A stretch of 64,000 nt of DNA from Hymenobacter sediminicola (GCF_014250515.1 NZ_CP060202.1:1919001-1983000), one strand, 5' to 3'; shown: positions 30,607-39,792, numbered from the stretch's first letter. Notes: generated from the sequence alone by a model not told the origin. A program made the numbers and translations.

Positions 30607-30634
30607 CTAGCACTTCAAGACTAGCACTTCAAGA
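30607..30634. repeat. 14-bp tandem duplication at the 3' end of the PLD-like gene
   Basis: CTAGCACTTCAAGA occurs at 30607-30620 and again at 30621-30634, ending exactly at the stop codon of the minus-strand gene. It looks like a recent slippage or duplication. Confidence 0.8.
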
Positions 30635-32953
30635 TTACTCTACTACCACGCGGCTAACCTGCGTGGCTTCCGGCGTTACAATCTGTACCAGGTAGAGGCC
30701 GGCTTTCAGCTGCGAGCCGTCGATGGCGACGTCTTGGCCGTTGAGGGCGCGGGTCTGCTGTAGCACCACGCGGCCGGTTACGTCGCGCAGCGTGATGGTG
30801 GCGGTGCGGGCCTTGCTGGCTTCCAGACGCAGCGAGAACTGGCCGTGCGTGGGGTTGGGATATACCTGCACGCTGCTCTGCTGCACAGTAGCGGTTTTGT
30901 TCGACAGGGTGAGGTTGCAGACGGCGACGCCGCGGTTCTGCTCAGCAATACGGGCCGCAAACTCTTGGTAGTACTGGTTCGTGATGCGCGCATCGTGCAC
31001 GATGAGCGTGTTTTCGTCATTCTCGGTGTTGGCCGAGAGGCTCCAGTTGTGCGAGCCCACAAATACCTGCGGGTCCGACTGCGACGCGCCGGCGTCGATG
31101 ATGGCGTATTTGTGGTGCATGATACCAGGCGTATTTTTCACCATGGCGCGGGTGCCCATGGCCTGCCGCACGAGGCGGAATACGCTGCCGGCATTGGTAG
31201 AGCTGGTGTCGTTGTTGAGCATTTCGGAGCAGGCCGCAATGTTGCGCAGCAGCACTTGGTCACGGATGGCGCGCCCGATGTCGGTCTGCGTGTTGAGCAT
31301 GGTGGCAATGTGCAGGTCGTTGTCGGCGGTGCGGATGGCATCGATGAGGCGGCCGTTCACATTATCCGTAGGCGAGAACCACGACTCCACCAGCTTGCCC
31401 CCAATGTTAAGGTAGTGCGGCGTGTTGTCGGTTTTGCGCGAGCCGAACTTCACGGCACCGGTAGTAGCGCCGCTGCCCCCCCACATTTCCTCAAACTCCA
31501 TCTTGTAGACGCGGGCCAGGGCCTGGTCCTGCACTACGATGACGTTGTTGCGGTCTGTAGAGAGTTGGGCCTGCGTCCAGTTGGTCGAGCCGGTCCATAC
31601 CCACGGCACGTTGGGGTTGGCGTCTTCGGCATCAATGATGACGAATTTGTTGTGCATGATGCCCTGAATCGTGCCCGAGCCAGTTTGCGTACGGCCCGTT
31701 TTGGCAATAGCGGCGTTCAGGCCCGGCACGCTCACGTTAGCGTTGTCATCCTCGTAAATCACGCGCACCCGCACGCCGCGGGCCTGGGCGGCATTCACCG
31801 CGGCCAGAATCGTGGGGCTGTTCCAGTTATAGATGGCAATATCGAGGGTGGTAGTAGCGCGGCCGATGTAGCGGGCCAGCGTGTCAGCCACCGCACCGCT
31901 TGGCAGGAACAGGGCGTTGTTGCCGGGCAGGGCGTAGGTGTTATTCACCGGGTTGGTGAAGTAAGTCCGCATCTTGCCAGATGAAAGCGAAGCCGTAATC
32001 ATGGGAATAACCCGCGACTCGGAGAGGCCCGTAGCGTTGGTGCTGCTGGCTTTCACGTAGTATACCGTAGCCGGCATCAGGCCCGAAATGGCCAGGCTGT
32101 GCGTGGTGGTGCTGGTGGCGCTAGTAACAGGCGTGAATGGACCGGTAGCCGAAGTGGCGTACTCCAGCTTGGTGTTGCCAGCGTTCTGCGTCGTGAAGTT
32201 TACCGTGAAGCCCGATGTGGTGATGTTAGTCGGGAAGGGCGTATTGACTACGTTGGGCGTGTTGCCCTGCTGAAAATCTTCGTAGAGGCGCGGCAGCAAT
32301 TGGTAGCCGGGGCCGGTAGGGCCGGGGGCAGTGGTCGTGAACTGGCTCATGATGCCCACGGCATCAAAAGTGCCGGTGGGGGAAGGCTTACCCACAAGGC
32401 CGTAGGGGCCAGTAGAAGCTGCATTCACATAAAGCACCGTTGCTGCATTGTTGTTGATGCGGAACGTGGTGCTGCTGAACGAGGTGACAGGCGCACCGGT
32501 GCTGGTGGTGATGGACGTAGCGCCGTTCAGGCGTACCAGCTGGCCTTCATACTGCTCCGCGTAGGCGGCCGTGAAGCCCCCGGCCGGGAAAGCCACGGGC
32601 GTAGGTAGCGGCCGGTTGCCGGCCAGTACCGTCAGCGACGTTACGGGGTCCAGTTCCAGCAGGCCCCGGAAGTCCTTGAGCGTTCCGGTCACGATGATGG
32701 AGTCGCCGGGGACGATGCCGGTAGTGAAAGTGGTGGAGTAGACCCCAATGCCGGCCGTGCCATCCTGAATGTAGCGGATGGCGCCCAACTCGGGGCCATT
32801 CGTGACGATACCGCGCACCGTGACGGTGGCGCCGGAGGTATTGAAGGCCGGAGCCTGCGCACGGGCGGCGGCAATCGTAACCGCCGTTTGGGCCTGAGCG
32901 GGCCGGAAAGCAGCCATGCTACAGAGCAAAGCCAGAAGAGTAAAGTTCTTCAT
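30635..32953 (-). CDS. Secreted phospholipase-D-like protein with type IX sorting domain
   Basis: A 772-residue protein from ATG 32953, with a signal peptide ending FRPAQAQ. Residues about 25-220 resemble an OB-type (DUF5689-like) domain (VRGIVTNGPELGAIRYIQDG, IVPGDSIIVTGTLKDF). A fibronectin-III-like segment follows (about 235-330). Two PLD HKD motifs are complete: HNKFVIIDAED (about 432) and HHKYAIIDAGA (about 611), each followed by GSTNWT or GSHNWS. The last 75 residues (VQVYPNPTHGQFSLRLE through GLYLVQIV) are a type A T9SS sorting domain, so the protein is exported across the outer membrane. PLD-type enzymes cut phosphodiesters in lipids or nucleic acids; the substrate is unknown. Confidence 0.92.
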   Translation of the reverse strand: MKNFTLLALLCSMAAFRPAQAQTAVTIAAARAQAPAFNTSGATVTVRGIVTNGPELGAIRYIQDGTAGIGVYSTTFTTGIVPGDSIIVTGTLKDFRGLLELDPVTSLTVLAGNRPLPTPVAFPAGGFTAAYAEQYEGQLVRLNGATSITTSTGAPVTSFSSTTFRINNNAATVLYVNAASTGPYGLVGKPSPTGTFDAVGIMSQFTTTAPGPTGPGYQLLPRLYEDFQQGNTPNVVNTPFPTNITTSGFTVNFTTQNAGNTKLEYATSATGPFTPVTSATSTTTHSLAISGLMPATVYYVKASSTNATGLSESRVIPMITASLSSGKMRTYFTNPVNNTYALPGNNALFLPSGAVADTLARYIGRATTTLDIAIYNWNSPTILAAVNAAQARGVRVRVIYEDDNANVSVPGLNAAIAKTGRTQTGSGTIQGIMHNKFVIIDAEDANPNVPWVWTGSTNWTQAQLSTDRNNVIVVQDQALARVYKMEFEEMWGGSGATTGAVKFGSRKTDNTPHYLNIGGKLVESWFSPTDNVNGRLIDAIRTADNDLHIATMLNTQTDIGRAIRDQVLLRNIAACSEMLNNDTSSTNAGSVFRLVRQAMGTRAMVKNTPGIMHHKYAIIDAGASQSDPQVFVGSHNWSLSANTENDENTLIVHDARITNQYYQEFAARIAEQNRGVAVCNLTLSNKTATVQQSSVQVYPNPTHGQFSLRLEASKARTATITLRDVTGRVVLQQTRALNGQDVAIDGSQLKAGLYLVQIVTPEATQVSRVVVE

Positions 32954-33088
32954 AGAAGAAGTAAGAGTGGGAAACAACTGAAATTCAGGTCAAAACAGAC
33001 TACAAATATCCTGGATTTTGGGCAGAATACAGCCAGCCGCAAGATGAACTGTGCATTATAAAATTTGGATGAAGAGGAGCTCCGCCGC

Positions 33089-34117
33089 TTACATAATGTT
33101 TACCTCGGGGTGCAACTCAACGCCAAACTTCTCCCGCACCGAGGCAATGATTTCGTAGGCTAAATCCCGGATGTCCTGGCCCTGGGCGCCGCCGTGGTTC
33201 ACAAGCACCAGCGCCTGCCGGTCGTGCACGCCGTGGGGGCCGCGGCGCAGACCTTTCCAGCCGCACTGCTCAATCAGCCAGGCGGCCGGCACCTTCACGC
33301 CGCCGGGCACCGGGTAGCCGGGCAGGGCCGGGTACTGGCTTTTCAGCTCATCGAAGCGGGCCTGCGAGATTTCCGGGTTCTTGAAGAACGAGCCGGCATT
33401 GCCGATCTGGGCAGGGTCGGGGAGCTTGCTGCGCCGAATGCTGCTCACGGCCTCGCTCACGTCGCGCGGGGTAGGCTCGCCGGCCACGCCCATATCCTGC
33501 AGGGTGGTCTGGATGTCGCCGTAGCGCACGTTGGTGCGCGCCTCGCGATGCAGGCGCAGTAGCACCCCGGTCACGATGAACTGGTTTTTGAGCGGGCCCT
33601 TGAACACACTTTCGCGGTAGCCGAAGCCGCACTCCGCCGCCGAAAAGGTGCGTAGCTCGCCGGTGGCCGTTTCCAGTGCTTCGAGCTGCTCAAACGTGTC
33701 CTTCAATTCCGAACCATACGCCCCGATGTTCTGCAGCGGGGCCGCGCCCACCGTACCCGGAATCAGCGAAAGGTTCTCGATACCGCTCAGCTCCTGGTCG
33801 AGGGAATATTGCACCAGTCCGTGCCAGCTCTCGCCGGCGCCGGCCCGCACCAGCGCCGAAGCATCGTCCTGGCTGATGATTTCGAGGCCCCGGATTTCAT
33901 TCTTGAGCACTACGCCGCCAAAATCCTGGGTGAAGAGCAGGTTGGAGCCGCCGCCCAGCACGAGTTTCTCGCTTTGTTGCACCTCTGGCAATGCCAGCAG
34001 CGCCCGCAACTCATCCACAGAACTGAAACGGGCAAACAGGCGGGCCTTCACATCGAGGCCGAAGGTATTGTAGGGGCGAAGTGAAACGTCGTGTTCGAGA
34101 ACGGGAGCCGAAGCCAT
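33089..34117 (-). CDS. murB: UDP-N-acetylenolpyruvoylglucosamine reductase
   Basis: A 342-residue cytoplasmic flavoenzyme of peptidoglycan synthesis that reduces UDP-GlcNAc-enolpyruvate to UDP-MurNAc. ATG 34117 is chosen since the family starts near LRPYNTFGLDVKAR; the long upstream extension is a shadow. FAD-binding motifs are LVLGGGSNLLF, and ENLSLIPGTVGAAPLQNIGAYG with the flavin-contacting glycines. The catalytic segment GNAGSFFKNPEIS includes the Ser proton donor, and the C-terminal EVNIM carries the family Glu. The length and the extra loops match the E. coli (type I) form. Confidence 0.96.
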   Translation of the reverse strand: MASAPVLEHDVSLRPYNTFGLDVKARLFARFSSVDELRALLALPEVQQSEKLVLGGGSNLLFTQDFGGVVLKNEIRGLEIISQDDASALVRAGAGESWHGLVQYSLDQELSGIENLSLIPGTVGAAPLQNIGAYGSELKDTFEQLEALETATGELRTFSAAECGFGYRESVFKGPLKNQFIVTGVLLRLHREARTNVRYGDIQTTLQDMGVAGEPTPRDVSEAVSSIRRSKLPDPAQIGNAGSFFKNPEISQARFDELKSQYPALPGYPVPGGVKVPAAWLIEQCGWKGLRRGPHGVHDRQALVLVNHGGAQGQDIRDLAYEIIASVREKFGVELHPEVNIM

Positions 34118-34144
34118 AGCAGGAGCGGTAAGGAGGGTGCCCGG

Positions 34145-34177
34145 CAAAGGTAAGCTGCCCGCGGCTCTATAAAACAA
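34145..34177 (-). promoter_or_regulatory. Promoter of murB
   Basis: On the minus strand, TTG (34177-34175), 22 bases, TAccTTTG (34152-34145), a perfect -7 box. The start codon is 28 bases downstream. The TTG belongs to the T-tract of the upstream transporter terminator. Confidence 0.6.
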
Positions 34178-34216
34178 GCCGCCCCGGCGCTGCCAGCAAG
34201 GGCAGGTCGGGGCGGC
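34178..34216 (-). terminator. Terminator of the sugar transporter gene
   Basis: GCCGCCCCG and CGGGGCGGC, with inner CTGCC/GGCAG pairing, form a strong stem, followed on the minus strand by TTGTTTTAT. It lies 27 bases past the transporter stop. Confidence 0.85.
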
Positions 34217-34242
34217 GTGGGAAGTCAGAGAGAAATGAAGGA

Positions 34243-35646
34243 TTACCGCACGCGGTAGCCGCTCACGGCGTAGTAGAGCAGGTAGGCGTAGCACAGCGCC
34301 GGCAGCACGAAAGCCACCCGCAGGCCGCCACCGTGCGTGGCTATTAGGCCCATCAGCGGTGGAATGATGGCCCCACCTACAATGGCCATAATCAAGTAGG
34401 ATGAGCCCTGCTTGGTGAATTTGCCCAGACCCGTAATAGCCAGCGGGAACACCACGGGCCAGATGATGGAGTTGCAGAGGCCGCAGAGCACGACCAGCCA
34501 CAAAGCCGTTTCGCCGTGGCTGAAAATGGACAGCACCACAAACAAAGTGCCGGCCGCGCACACGCCCACCAGCAGCTTGCGGGCATCGAAGCGGCTGAGT
34601 AGCGGAATCCCGATGATGCGGCCCACCATCAACCCAAACCAGTACGACGACACCAGCACGGCACCTACGGCCTTCGTGAAGCCCGCGCTGGTATCAATGG
34701 GGTCGGGGGTGTTGCCGAATAGCGCGGCGGCCCAGCTGGTCGCTACGCTTAGGCCCCGCACCAGCTCCTGCGTGAAGCCGCTGAGTTGGCTGATGTTCTG
34801 GCTTTCGCCGTAGCGAATCAAAAACGAGCCCAGGCCCACTTCAACTCCTACATACGTGAAAATGGCTACTACGCCCAGCGCCAAATGACGGAAGTCGAGG
34901 GCGGAGCGGCGGCCGGTTTCGGCGGCGGCTTGGGCGGCAGCGGCTTCTTCATCGGCCGGAATGCTCTCAATTTCGGGCAGGCGCACCAGGAAAAACAGCA
35001 CGGCCAGCACGGCCAGAAACACGGCCAACCCCAGATAAAGCGGCTTTACCAGCGTGGCTTCCTGGGTGAGGCGCTCTTCCAGCGGAAGCTGCGCCAGCCG
35101 GGCCTTGAGCACAGCCGATCCACCAAACAGAATCAGACCGCCAATGAGGGGCGAAATAGTGCCACCTAGCCCGTTAGCTACACCCACGATGCTCACGCGG
35201 CTGGCCGCCGTGCGGGCCGGCCCCAGCACCGATACGTAGGGGTTGGCCGCTACCTGCAGCAGCGTAACACCGGCCCCCAGCAAGCCTAGTGCCAGCAGAA
35301 ACAGCCCAAACGTGCGCGAATTGGCCGCGGGCACAAACAGCAGCGCCCCCAGCGCCATCACCAGCAGCCCCAGCACAATGCCGCGCTTGAAGCCCAGTTT
35401 CTCCAGCACCCGTCCCGCCGGCAGCGACATCAGAAAATACGCCCCGAAAAACGCCGACTGCACCGCCGACGACTGCAAATCGGTGAGCTGGCACACGTCC
35501 TTGAGGTAGGGCATGAGCACGTCGTTGAAGTTGGTGACGGCCCCGAACAGGAAAAACAGGGTGGTCATCAGTACCATCGGCCCGGCGTAGGAGCGGGCGG
35601 CGCCAGTGGCCGTGGTGGGAGCAGAAGAGGTAATGGGAGCGGCCAT
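34243..35646 (-). CDS. Sugar MFS transporter (FucP-like)
   Basis: A 467-residue membrane protein with about 12 hydrophobic segments. ATG 35646 is chosen because the family core begins soon after, at FFLFGAVTNFNDVLMPYLKDVCQL. Further FucP-type landmarks are QSAFFGAYFLMSLPAGRVLEKLGFKRGI and QVAANPYVSVLGP, with IGGLILFGG in the fifth helix and IWPVVFPLAITGLGKFTKQGSS in the second half. The family moves fucose, glucose, galactose or N-acetylglucosamine by proton symport in the inner membrane. The specific sugar is not evident, and no sugar-utilisation genes are adjacent. Confidence 0.9.
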   Translation of the reverse strand: MAAPITSSAPTTATGAARSYAGPMVLMTTLFFLFGAVTNFNDVLMPYLKDVCQLTDLQSSAVQSAFFGAYFLMSLPAGRVLEKLGFKRGIVLGLLVMALGALLFVPAANSRTFGLFLLALGLLGAGVTLLQVAANPYVSVLGPARTAASRVSIVGVANGLGGTISPLIGGLILFGGSAVLKARLAQLPLEERLTQEATLVKPLYLGLAVFLAVLAVLFFLVRLPEIESIPADEEAAAAQAAAETGRRSALDFRHLALGVVAIFTYVGVEVGLGSFLIRYGESQNISQLSGFTQELVRGLSVATSWAAALFGNTPDPIDTSAGFTKAVGAVLVSSYWFGLMVGRIIGIPLLSRFDARKLLVGVCAAGTLFVVLSIFSHGETALWLVVLCGLCNSIIWPVVFPLAITGLGKFTKQGSSYLIMAIVGGAIIPPLMGLIATHGGGLRVAFVLPALCYAYLLYYAVSGYRVR

Positions 35647-35666
35647 GAAGCGGGCAGGAATGGAGA

Positions 35667-35692
35667 GAAAAAGCCGGCCCTCGGGCCGGCTA
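35667..35692 (-). terminator. Terminator of the aquaporin gene
   Basis: On the minus strand AGCCGGCCCGAGGGCCGGCT forms a 9-pair stem with a short loop, followed by TTTTTC. It lies about 50 bases past the aquaporin stop and just before the transporter start. Confidence 0.85.
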
Positions 35693-35740
35693 AGCAATGC
35701 TACGGAGTTTTTGGGAGAAAATGACTTCAGGCCGGCCGCC

Positions 35741-36400
35741 CTACAAGTCTGCCACTGTTGCCGGCCGGGTCAGGTACCTCCAGATGAAAACCGCTGCCAC
35801 GGCCCCAGCTGTGGGGGCCACCAGATACAACCACAGATGCTCTAAGTGCCCGGAAACCAGCGCGGGCGAAAAGGAGCGGGCCGGGTTCATGGAAGCGCCA
35901 CAGATAGGCCCCGCAAACATGGCTTCCAGCAGCACCACTGCCCCAATAGCCAGCCCCGCAAACATGCCCTGCTCCTTAGAGCCGTATGCCACGTTCAGGA
36001 TTACCAGCATCAGAAAGAAGGTCAGAATAAATTCCAGGATGAAGGACTGCGCCTCTGAGCCGGCCGGCAGCGTGGCACCCAGCAACTCATTAGCCGGAAA
36101 CAGGTAGCGCAACGTGGCGCTGGCCAGCACCGCTCCCGCCAGCTGACTCACAATATAAGGTAGCACCTGCCGCACCGGGAACTTGCCGGCCACGGTAAAA
36201 GCAATAGTCACGGCGGGGTTGAAATGAGCCCCTGATATGTTGCCCAGCGCATAAATCATCGATGTGACGATCAGGCCAAACGTCATGGCCACGCCTACGT
36301 GCGTGATGGCTCCGTGAGTCTCCTGATTGATGATAATAGCGCCGGTACCACAGAACAGGATAGCAAAAGTGCCGAGGATTTCGGCCACGTAATTCTTCAT
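35741..36400 (-). CDS. MIP family channel (aquaporin/glycerol facilitator)
   Basis: A 219-residue inner-membrane protein with six membrane spans. ATG 36400 is chosen since MKNYVAEILGTFAILFCGTGAI is the family N-terminus. The two NPA half-helices are complete: ISGAHFNPAVTIAF (about 59-72) and GASMNPARSFSPAL (about 178-191). The arginine after the second NPA is present, as in the selectivity filter. Whether it conducts water only, or also small solutes, cannot be told from these motifs alone. It diverges from the THUMP methyltransferase gene. Confidence 0.94.
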   Translation of the reverse strand: MKNYVAEILGTFAILFCGTGAIIINQETHGAITHVGVAMTFGLIVTSMIYALGNISGAHFNPAVTIAFTVAGKFPVRQVLPYIVSQLAGAVLASATLRYLFPANELLGATLPAGSEAQSFILEFILTFFLMLVILNVAYGSKEQGMFAGLAIGAVVLLEAMFAGPICGASMNPARSFSPALVSGHLEHLWLYLVAPTAGAVAAVFIWRYLTRPATVADL

Positions 36401-36665
36401 TTCTGACGGCTGGCGGGGCAAGTGGACGGGCTGATAAAGGGAAAAGGGGCCGGCAGCGCCGGCTTGCAGAACAGGCCTACGTGCTGGCAGCTGGCCGTGG
36501 ATTTAACTCAGGGTAGCGCAAATAAGCCGTTTTCCAGCCGAATGTGAAGCGGCAGCGTGCTCTTGCAGTAGTTTGTATCCTCAAAACCCGGATTGTATGG
36601 GCCAGCGTAGCAGGTTGCCGGAGAATAGTCCGACCTTTGCCGCTTCACCCAGTATTTCAACTCGT

Positions 36666-37859
36666 ATGGCCCAGGCCCGCCGCTCCGCTCCGTTCTACAT
36701 GACTGCCACCACCCAGTTCGGGCTCGAAGAAATTCTGGCCGAAGAACTGTACCAGCTGGGGGCCGAAATCGAAAAAATAGGCCAGCGGGCCGTGGAGTTC
36801 GTCGGCGACATGCAGCTGTGCTACGAAGCCAACCTGTGGTGCCGCACGGCCGTGCGCATCCTGCGGCCCTTCGCCGGCTTCTACGCCCCCAACGAAAAGG
36901 CGCTCTACCGCGAAGTAGGCCGCATTAACTGGCAGGACTACATCCAGCCCGACCAGACCTTCGCCATTACCTCCGTCGTCAACAATTCCACCTTCGAGCA
37001 CTCGCTGTTCGTGGCCCAGCTCGCCAAAGACGCCATCGTGGATCAGTTTCGGGACCGGACCGGCCAGCGCCCTAGCGTGGACGTGAAAAACCCCGACATC
37101 CGGCTGCACCTACACATGCTGGAAAACGAAGTGGTGCTCAGCCTCGATTCCTCGGGCGAGTCGTTGCACAAGCGCGGCTACCGCCAGCAAACCAACGTGG
37201 CCCCGCTCAACGAAGCCCTGGCCGCAGGCATCCTGCTGCTCGCCGACTGGGACGGTAAAAAAACGGTGGTTGACCCCATGTGCGGCTCCGGCACACTGCT
37301 TACCGAAGCCGCCCTCATTGCCCAGCGCATTGCGCCGGGCCTCTATCACCAGGGCAAGTTCGGGTTCGAGAATTGGCCTGATTTCGACAAGGCGCTCTGG
37401 GAAACGGTGCGTCTCGATGCCGAGCAGGCCCGCCTCGACGAGCCCCAGGCCCTGCTCTATGGCTCCGACCTGTCGCCGGAGTTCATTGAGCTGGCCCGCG
37501 AAAACGTGGAGGCCGCCGGCCTCGAAGACTTTATCCGCTTTGCCGTGCGCGATGTGAAAGACGCCACCGCGCCCAAAGGCGAGCCGGGCATCGTCATCAT
37601 GAACCCGCCCTACGGCGAGCGTATTGGCGAAGAGGCGGAGATGGACGCCCTCTACAAAACCATCGGCGACACGCTCAAAACCAACTTTCAGGGCTACGAC
37701 GCCTTCATCTTCACCGGCAATCTGGAAGCGGCCAAGCGCGTGGGCCTGAAAACCTCCCGCCGCATTCCGTTATATAACGGCCCGATTGATTGCCGCCTGC
37801 TGAAATACGAGCTGTACCGCGGCAGCCGCCGCACCCCGGCCCCGGAAACCCAGGAGTAG
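36666..37859 (+). CDS. THUMP-domain class I RNA methyltransferase (RlmL/RlmK-N-like)
   Basis: A 397-residue cytoplasmic protein. ATG 36666 is chosen since the conserved part begins FYMTATTQFGLEEILAEEL. Residues 1-160 form a ferredoxin-like plus THUMP RNA-binding region, ending LHLHMLENEVVLSLDSSGESLHKRGYR. The methyltransferase half has VDPMCGSGTLLTEAALIAQ (SAM motif I, about 200-218) and the catalytic IVIMNPPYGERIGEEAEM (about 310-325). The family makes N2-methylguanosine in 23S rRNA (the RlmL group) or in tRNA; the rRNA type is more likely here by similarity in layout. Confidence 0.92.
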   Translation: MAQARRSAPFYMTATTQFGLEEILAEELYQLGAEIEKIGQRAVEFVGDMQLCYEANLWCRTAVRILRPFAGFYAPNEKALYREVGRINWQDYIQPDQTFAITSVVNNSTFEHSLFVAQLAKDAIVDQFRDRTGQRPSVDVKNPDIRLHLHMLENEVVLSLDSSGESLHKRGYRQQTNVAPLNEALAAGILLLADWDGKKTVVDPMCGSGTLLTEAALIAQRIAPGLYHQGKFGFENWPDFDKALWETVRLDAEQARLDEPQALLYGSDLSPEFIELARENVEAAGLEDFIRFAVRDVKDATAPKGEPGIVIMNPPYGERIGEEAEMDALYKTIGDTLKTNFQGYDAFIFTGNLEAAKRVGLKTSRRIPLYNGPIDCRLLKYELYRGSRRTPAPETQE

Positions 37860-37871
37860 GCTCTATACACG

Positions 37872-37962
37872 CCTGTCATCCTGAGCAGCGCGAAGGACCT
37901 TCTCATGTTGAACAGAATAGTTCTAGCGTGAGAAGGTCCTTCGCGCTGCTCAGGATGACAGG
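37872..37962. repeat. Intergenic palindromic element E4 (91 bp)
   Basis: The left arm begins CCTGTCATCCTGAGCAGCGC and includes CGAAGGACCTTCTCA; the right arm is its exact reverse complement ending at 37962, around a centre of about 20 bases. It matches E1 in the GAAGGACCTT segment and E2 in the GTCATnCTGAGC end. It starts 13 bases after the methyltransferase stop codon. Confidence 0.9.
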
Positions 37963-38033
37963 TATTTGTAAGACTTGTTCAAGGAGTGGGACGCTCTTTT
38001 AGTGCATTATCTAAAGGGTGAGGCACAACCGCG

Positions 38034-38041
38034 TACCTTTG
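38034..38041 (+). promoter_or_regulatory. -7 promoter box of the DEAD-box helicase gene
   Basis: TACCTTTG is a perfect TAnnTTTG, 18 bases before the ATG at 38060, so the leader would be about 12 bases. No TTG is seen at the normal upstream distance. Confidence 0.5.
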
Positions 38042-38059
38042 CAGACTAATTCCAAGTTT

Positions 38060-39442
38060 ATGCCTTCCTTCGCCGACCTCGGCCTCGCGCCTTATCTTCT
38101 GCAAGCCCTCGAGGAGCTGCAATTCGTTCAGCCTACGCCCGTGCAGGAGCAGGTGCTCCCCCTCACGCTCGATGGGCAGGACGTAGCGGGCCAGGCGCCC
38201 ACCGGCTCCGGCAAAACCGCCGCCTACGGCTTGGGCCTGCTGCAGCAGGTAGATGTGAAGAACGATGCCGTGCAGATGCTGGTGCTGGTGCCCGCCCGCG
38301 AACTGGCCCTGCAGGTGCGCGACGCCCTCAAGAAGATGGGCAAGTTCCTGCCCAACCTGCGGGTGGCTGCCTTCTATGGTGGCCACGCTTTCGGCGAAGA
38401 AAAAGCTTCGCTCACGCAGGCGCCGCACATTGTGGTAGCCACGCCCGGCCGCTTCCTCGACCATTTAGAGCGCCGCACCATCATCCCGAATCAGCTCAAG
38501 AGCCTGGTGCTCGATGAAGCTGACAAGCTTCTGGAGCTGGGTTTTCAAGATGAGCTGGTGGAGATAGTGAAGCGCCTGCCGCGCCGCCGCCAGACCTTGC
38601 TGTTCTCGGCTACGATGTCGGACAAGGTGCTGGAACTGATCCGCAAGAACCTCACGCGGCCCCGCGTCATCAACCTGGGCGAGGACGACGACCGGCTGCC
38701 CGAAAACCTCACGCTGCTTGGCCACGTCGGCCCGATTGAGTTGAAGCCGGCGGCGCTGCTGCACATCCTGCGCCAGCCCGAAACCGGCCGCGCCCTCATC
38801 TTCTGCAATACGCGGGAGCGGTGCATGGAACTGGCCCGCTTCCTGCAAGGCCGCGAAGTAGCCGCTGAAGTACTGCACGGCAAAATGCCCCAGCCGGAGC
38901 GCGACAAGGCCTTGCTGAAGCTGCGCAACGGCTCCAGCCAGGTGCTGGTAGCCACCGATGTAGCTGCCCGCGGCCTCGACGTGACCCTGCTCGACACTGT
39001 GGTGCAATATGACGCGCCTGACAAAGCCGACGGTTTCCAGCACCGGGCCGGCCGTACGGCCCGCGCTGGCGCGGTCGGCACAGCCCACATCCTGGCCACG
39101 CCCAAAGAGCAGGACCACGTAAAAAAGTGGCCCGTTGCTGAGAGTATCAAGTGGAGCCAGATGATAGCGCCCAAGCTGCCGCCGGCTGCTCCCAAAGCGC
39201 CCAAGCCCGAAAACGTGACGGTACACGTAACGGCCGGAAAGAAAGACAAAGTCAGTGCCCATGACCTGGTAGGCGCCTTCGTGAACGTGGGCGGCGTGGC
39301 CCGGGAGCAGGTCGGCCACATCGAGGTATTCGATTACTACAGCTATGTAGCCGTGCCGCGCGGCCAGGTACAGGACGTGGTACAGCGCCTGCTGGGTGCC
39401 AAGGTGAAAGGCAAAAAAGTACGCGTGTCCATAGTCCAATAG
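38060..39442 (+). CDS. DEAD-box RNA helicase with DbpA-type RNA-binding domain
   Basis: A 460-residue cytoplasmic helicase. ATG 38060 is chosen since MPSFADLGLAPYLLQALEEL is a normal Q-motif start. The helicase motifs are APTGSGKTAAYG (about 49-60), PARELALQV, VLDEADKLLELGF (DEAD, about 150-162), LLFSATMS and the C-terminal HRAGRTARAGAVG. From about residue 385 a compact RRM-like domain, NVTVHVTAGKKDKVSAHDLVGAF then VPRGQVQDVVQRL, matches the DbpA domain that binds 23S rRNA hairpin 92. A role in large-subunit assembly is therefore likely. Confidence 0.93.
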   Translation: MPSFADLGLAPYLLQALEELQFVQPTPVQEQVLPLTLDGQDVAGQAPTGSGKTAAYGLGLLQQVDVKNDAVQMLVLVPARELALQVRDALKKMGKFLPNLRVAAFYGGHAFGEEKASLTQAPHIVVATPGRFLDHLERRTIIPNQLKSLVLDEADKLLELGFQDELVEIVKRLPRRRQTLLFSATMSDKVLELIRKNLTRPRVINLGEDDDRLPENLTLLGHVGPIELKPAALLHILRQPETGRALIFCNTRERCMELARFLQGREVAAEVLHGKMPQPERDKALLKLRNGSSQVLVATDVAARGLDVTLLDTVVQYDAPDKADGFQHRAGRTARAGAVGTAHILATPKEQDHVKKWPVAESIKWSQMIAPKLPPAAPKAPKPENVTVHVTAGKKDKVSAHDLVGAFVNVGGVAREQVGHIEVFDYYSYVAVPRGQVQDVVQRLLGAKVKGKKVRVSIVQ

Positions 39443-39459
39443 AACAGCAAACTCGGTCA

Positions 39460-39792
39460 TTGGCCCAGCAGCTTCTCTTCATCTGTAGCCAGAACCGCTG
39501 GCGTAGCCTCACGGCCGAGCGGCTGTTTGAGGGTCATGCTACCTATCAGGCGCGCTCGGCCGGCACGGAGCCGGGGGCCAGAGTGCGGGTCACGGCGGGG
39601 CACCTGGGCTGGGCCGATGTGGTGTTTGTGATGGAGCGCAAACACGCGGATATTCTGCGGCAGAAGTTTCCGGAGGCAGTAGCTGGTAAGCTAGTCGTCA
39701 CGCTGCGCATTCCGGATAAGTTTCAGTTCATGGACCACATTCTGCAGGACCTGCTGCGCGAGCGGCTACGGGAGCATCTGCCGCAGCTGTAG
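39460..39792 (+). CDS. Low-molecular-weight protein tyrosine phosphatase-like protein
   Basis: A 110-residue protein. The start is a TTG at 39460, 17 bases after the helicase stop; no in-frame ATG lies before the catalytic loop. The P-loop CSQNRWRS fits CX5RS of LMW phosphatases, and the acidic DKF region near residue 88 (LRIPDKFQFMDH) could supply the general acid. It is shorter than typical members (about 150), like a subgroup in Bacteroidetes and Proteobacteria annotated as phosphotyrosine phosphatase. The substrate is unknown. It is likely co-transcribed with the helicase. Confidence 0.8.
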   Translation: MAQQLLFICSQNRWRSLTAERLFEGHATYQARSAGTEPGARVRVTAGHLGWADVVFVMERKHADILRQKFPEAVAGKLVVTLRIPDKFQFMDHILQDLLRERLREHLPQL

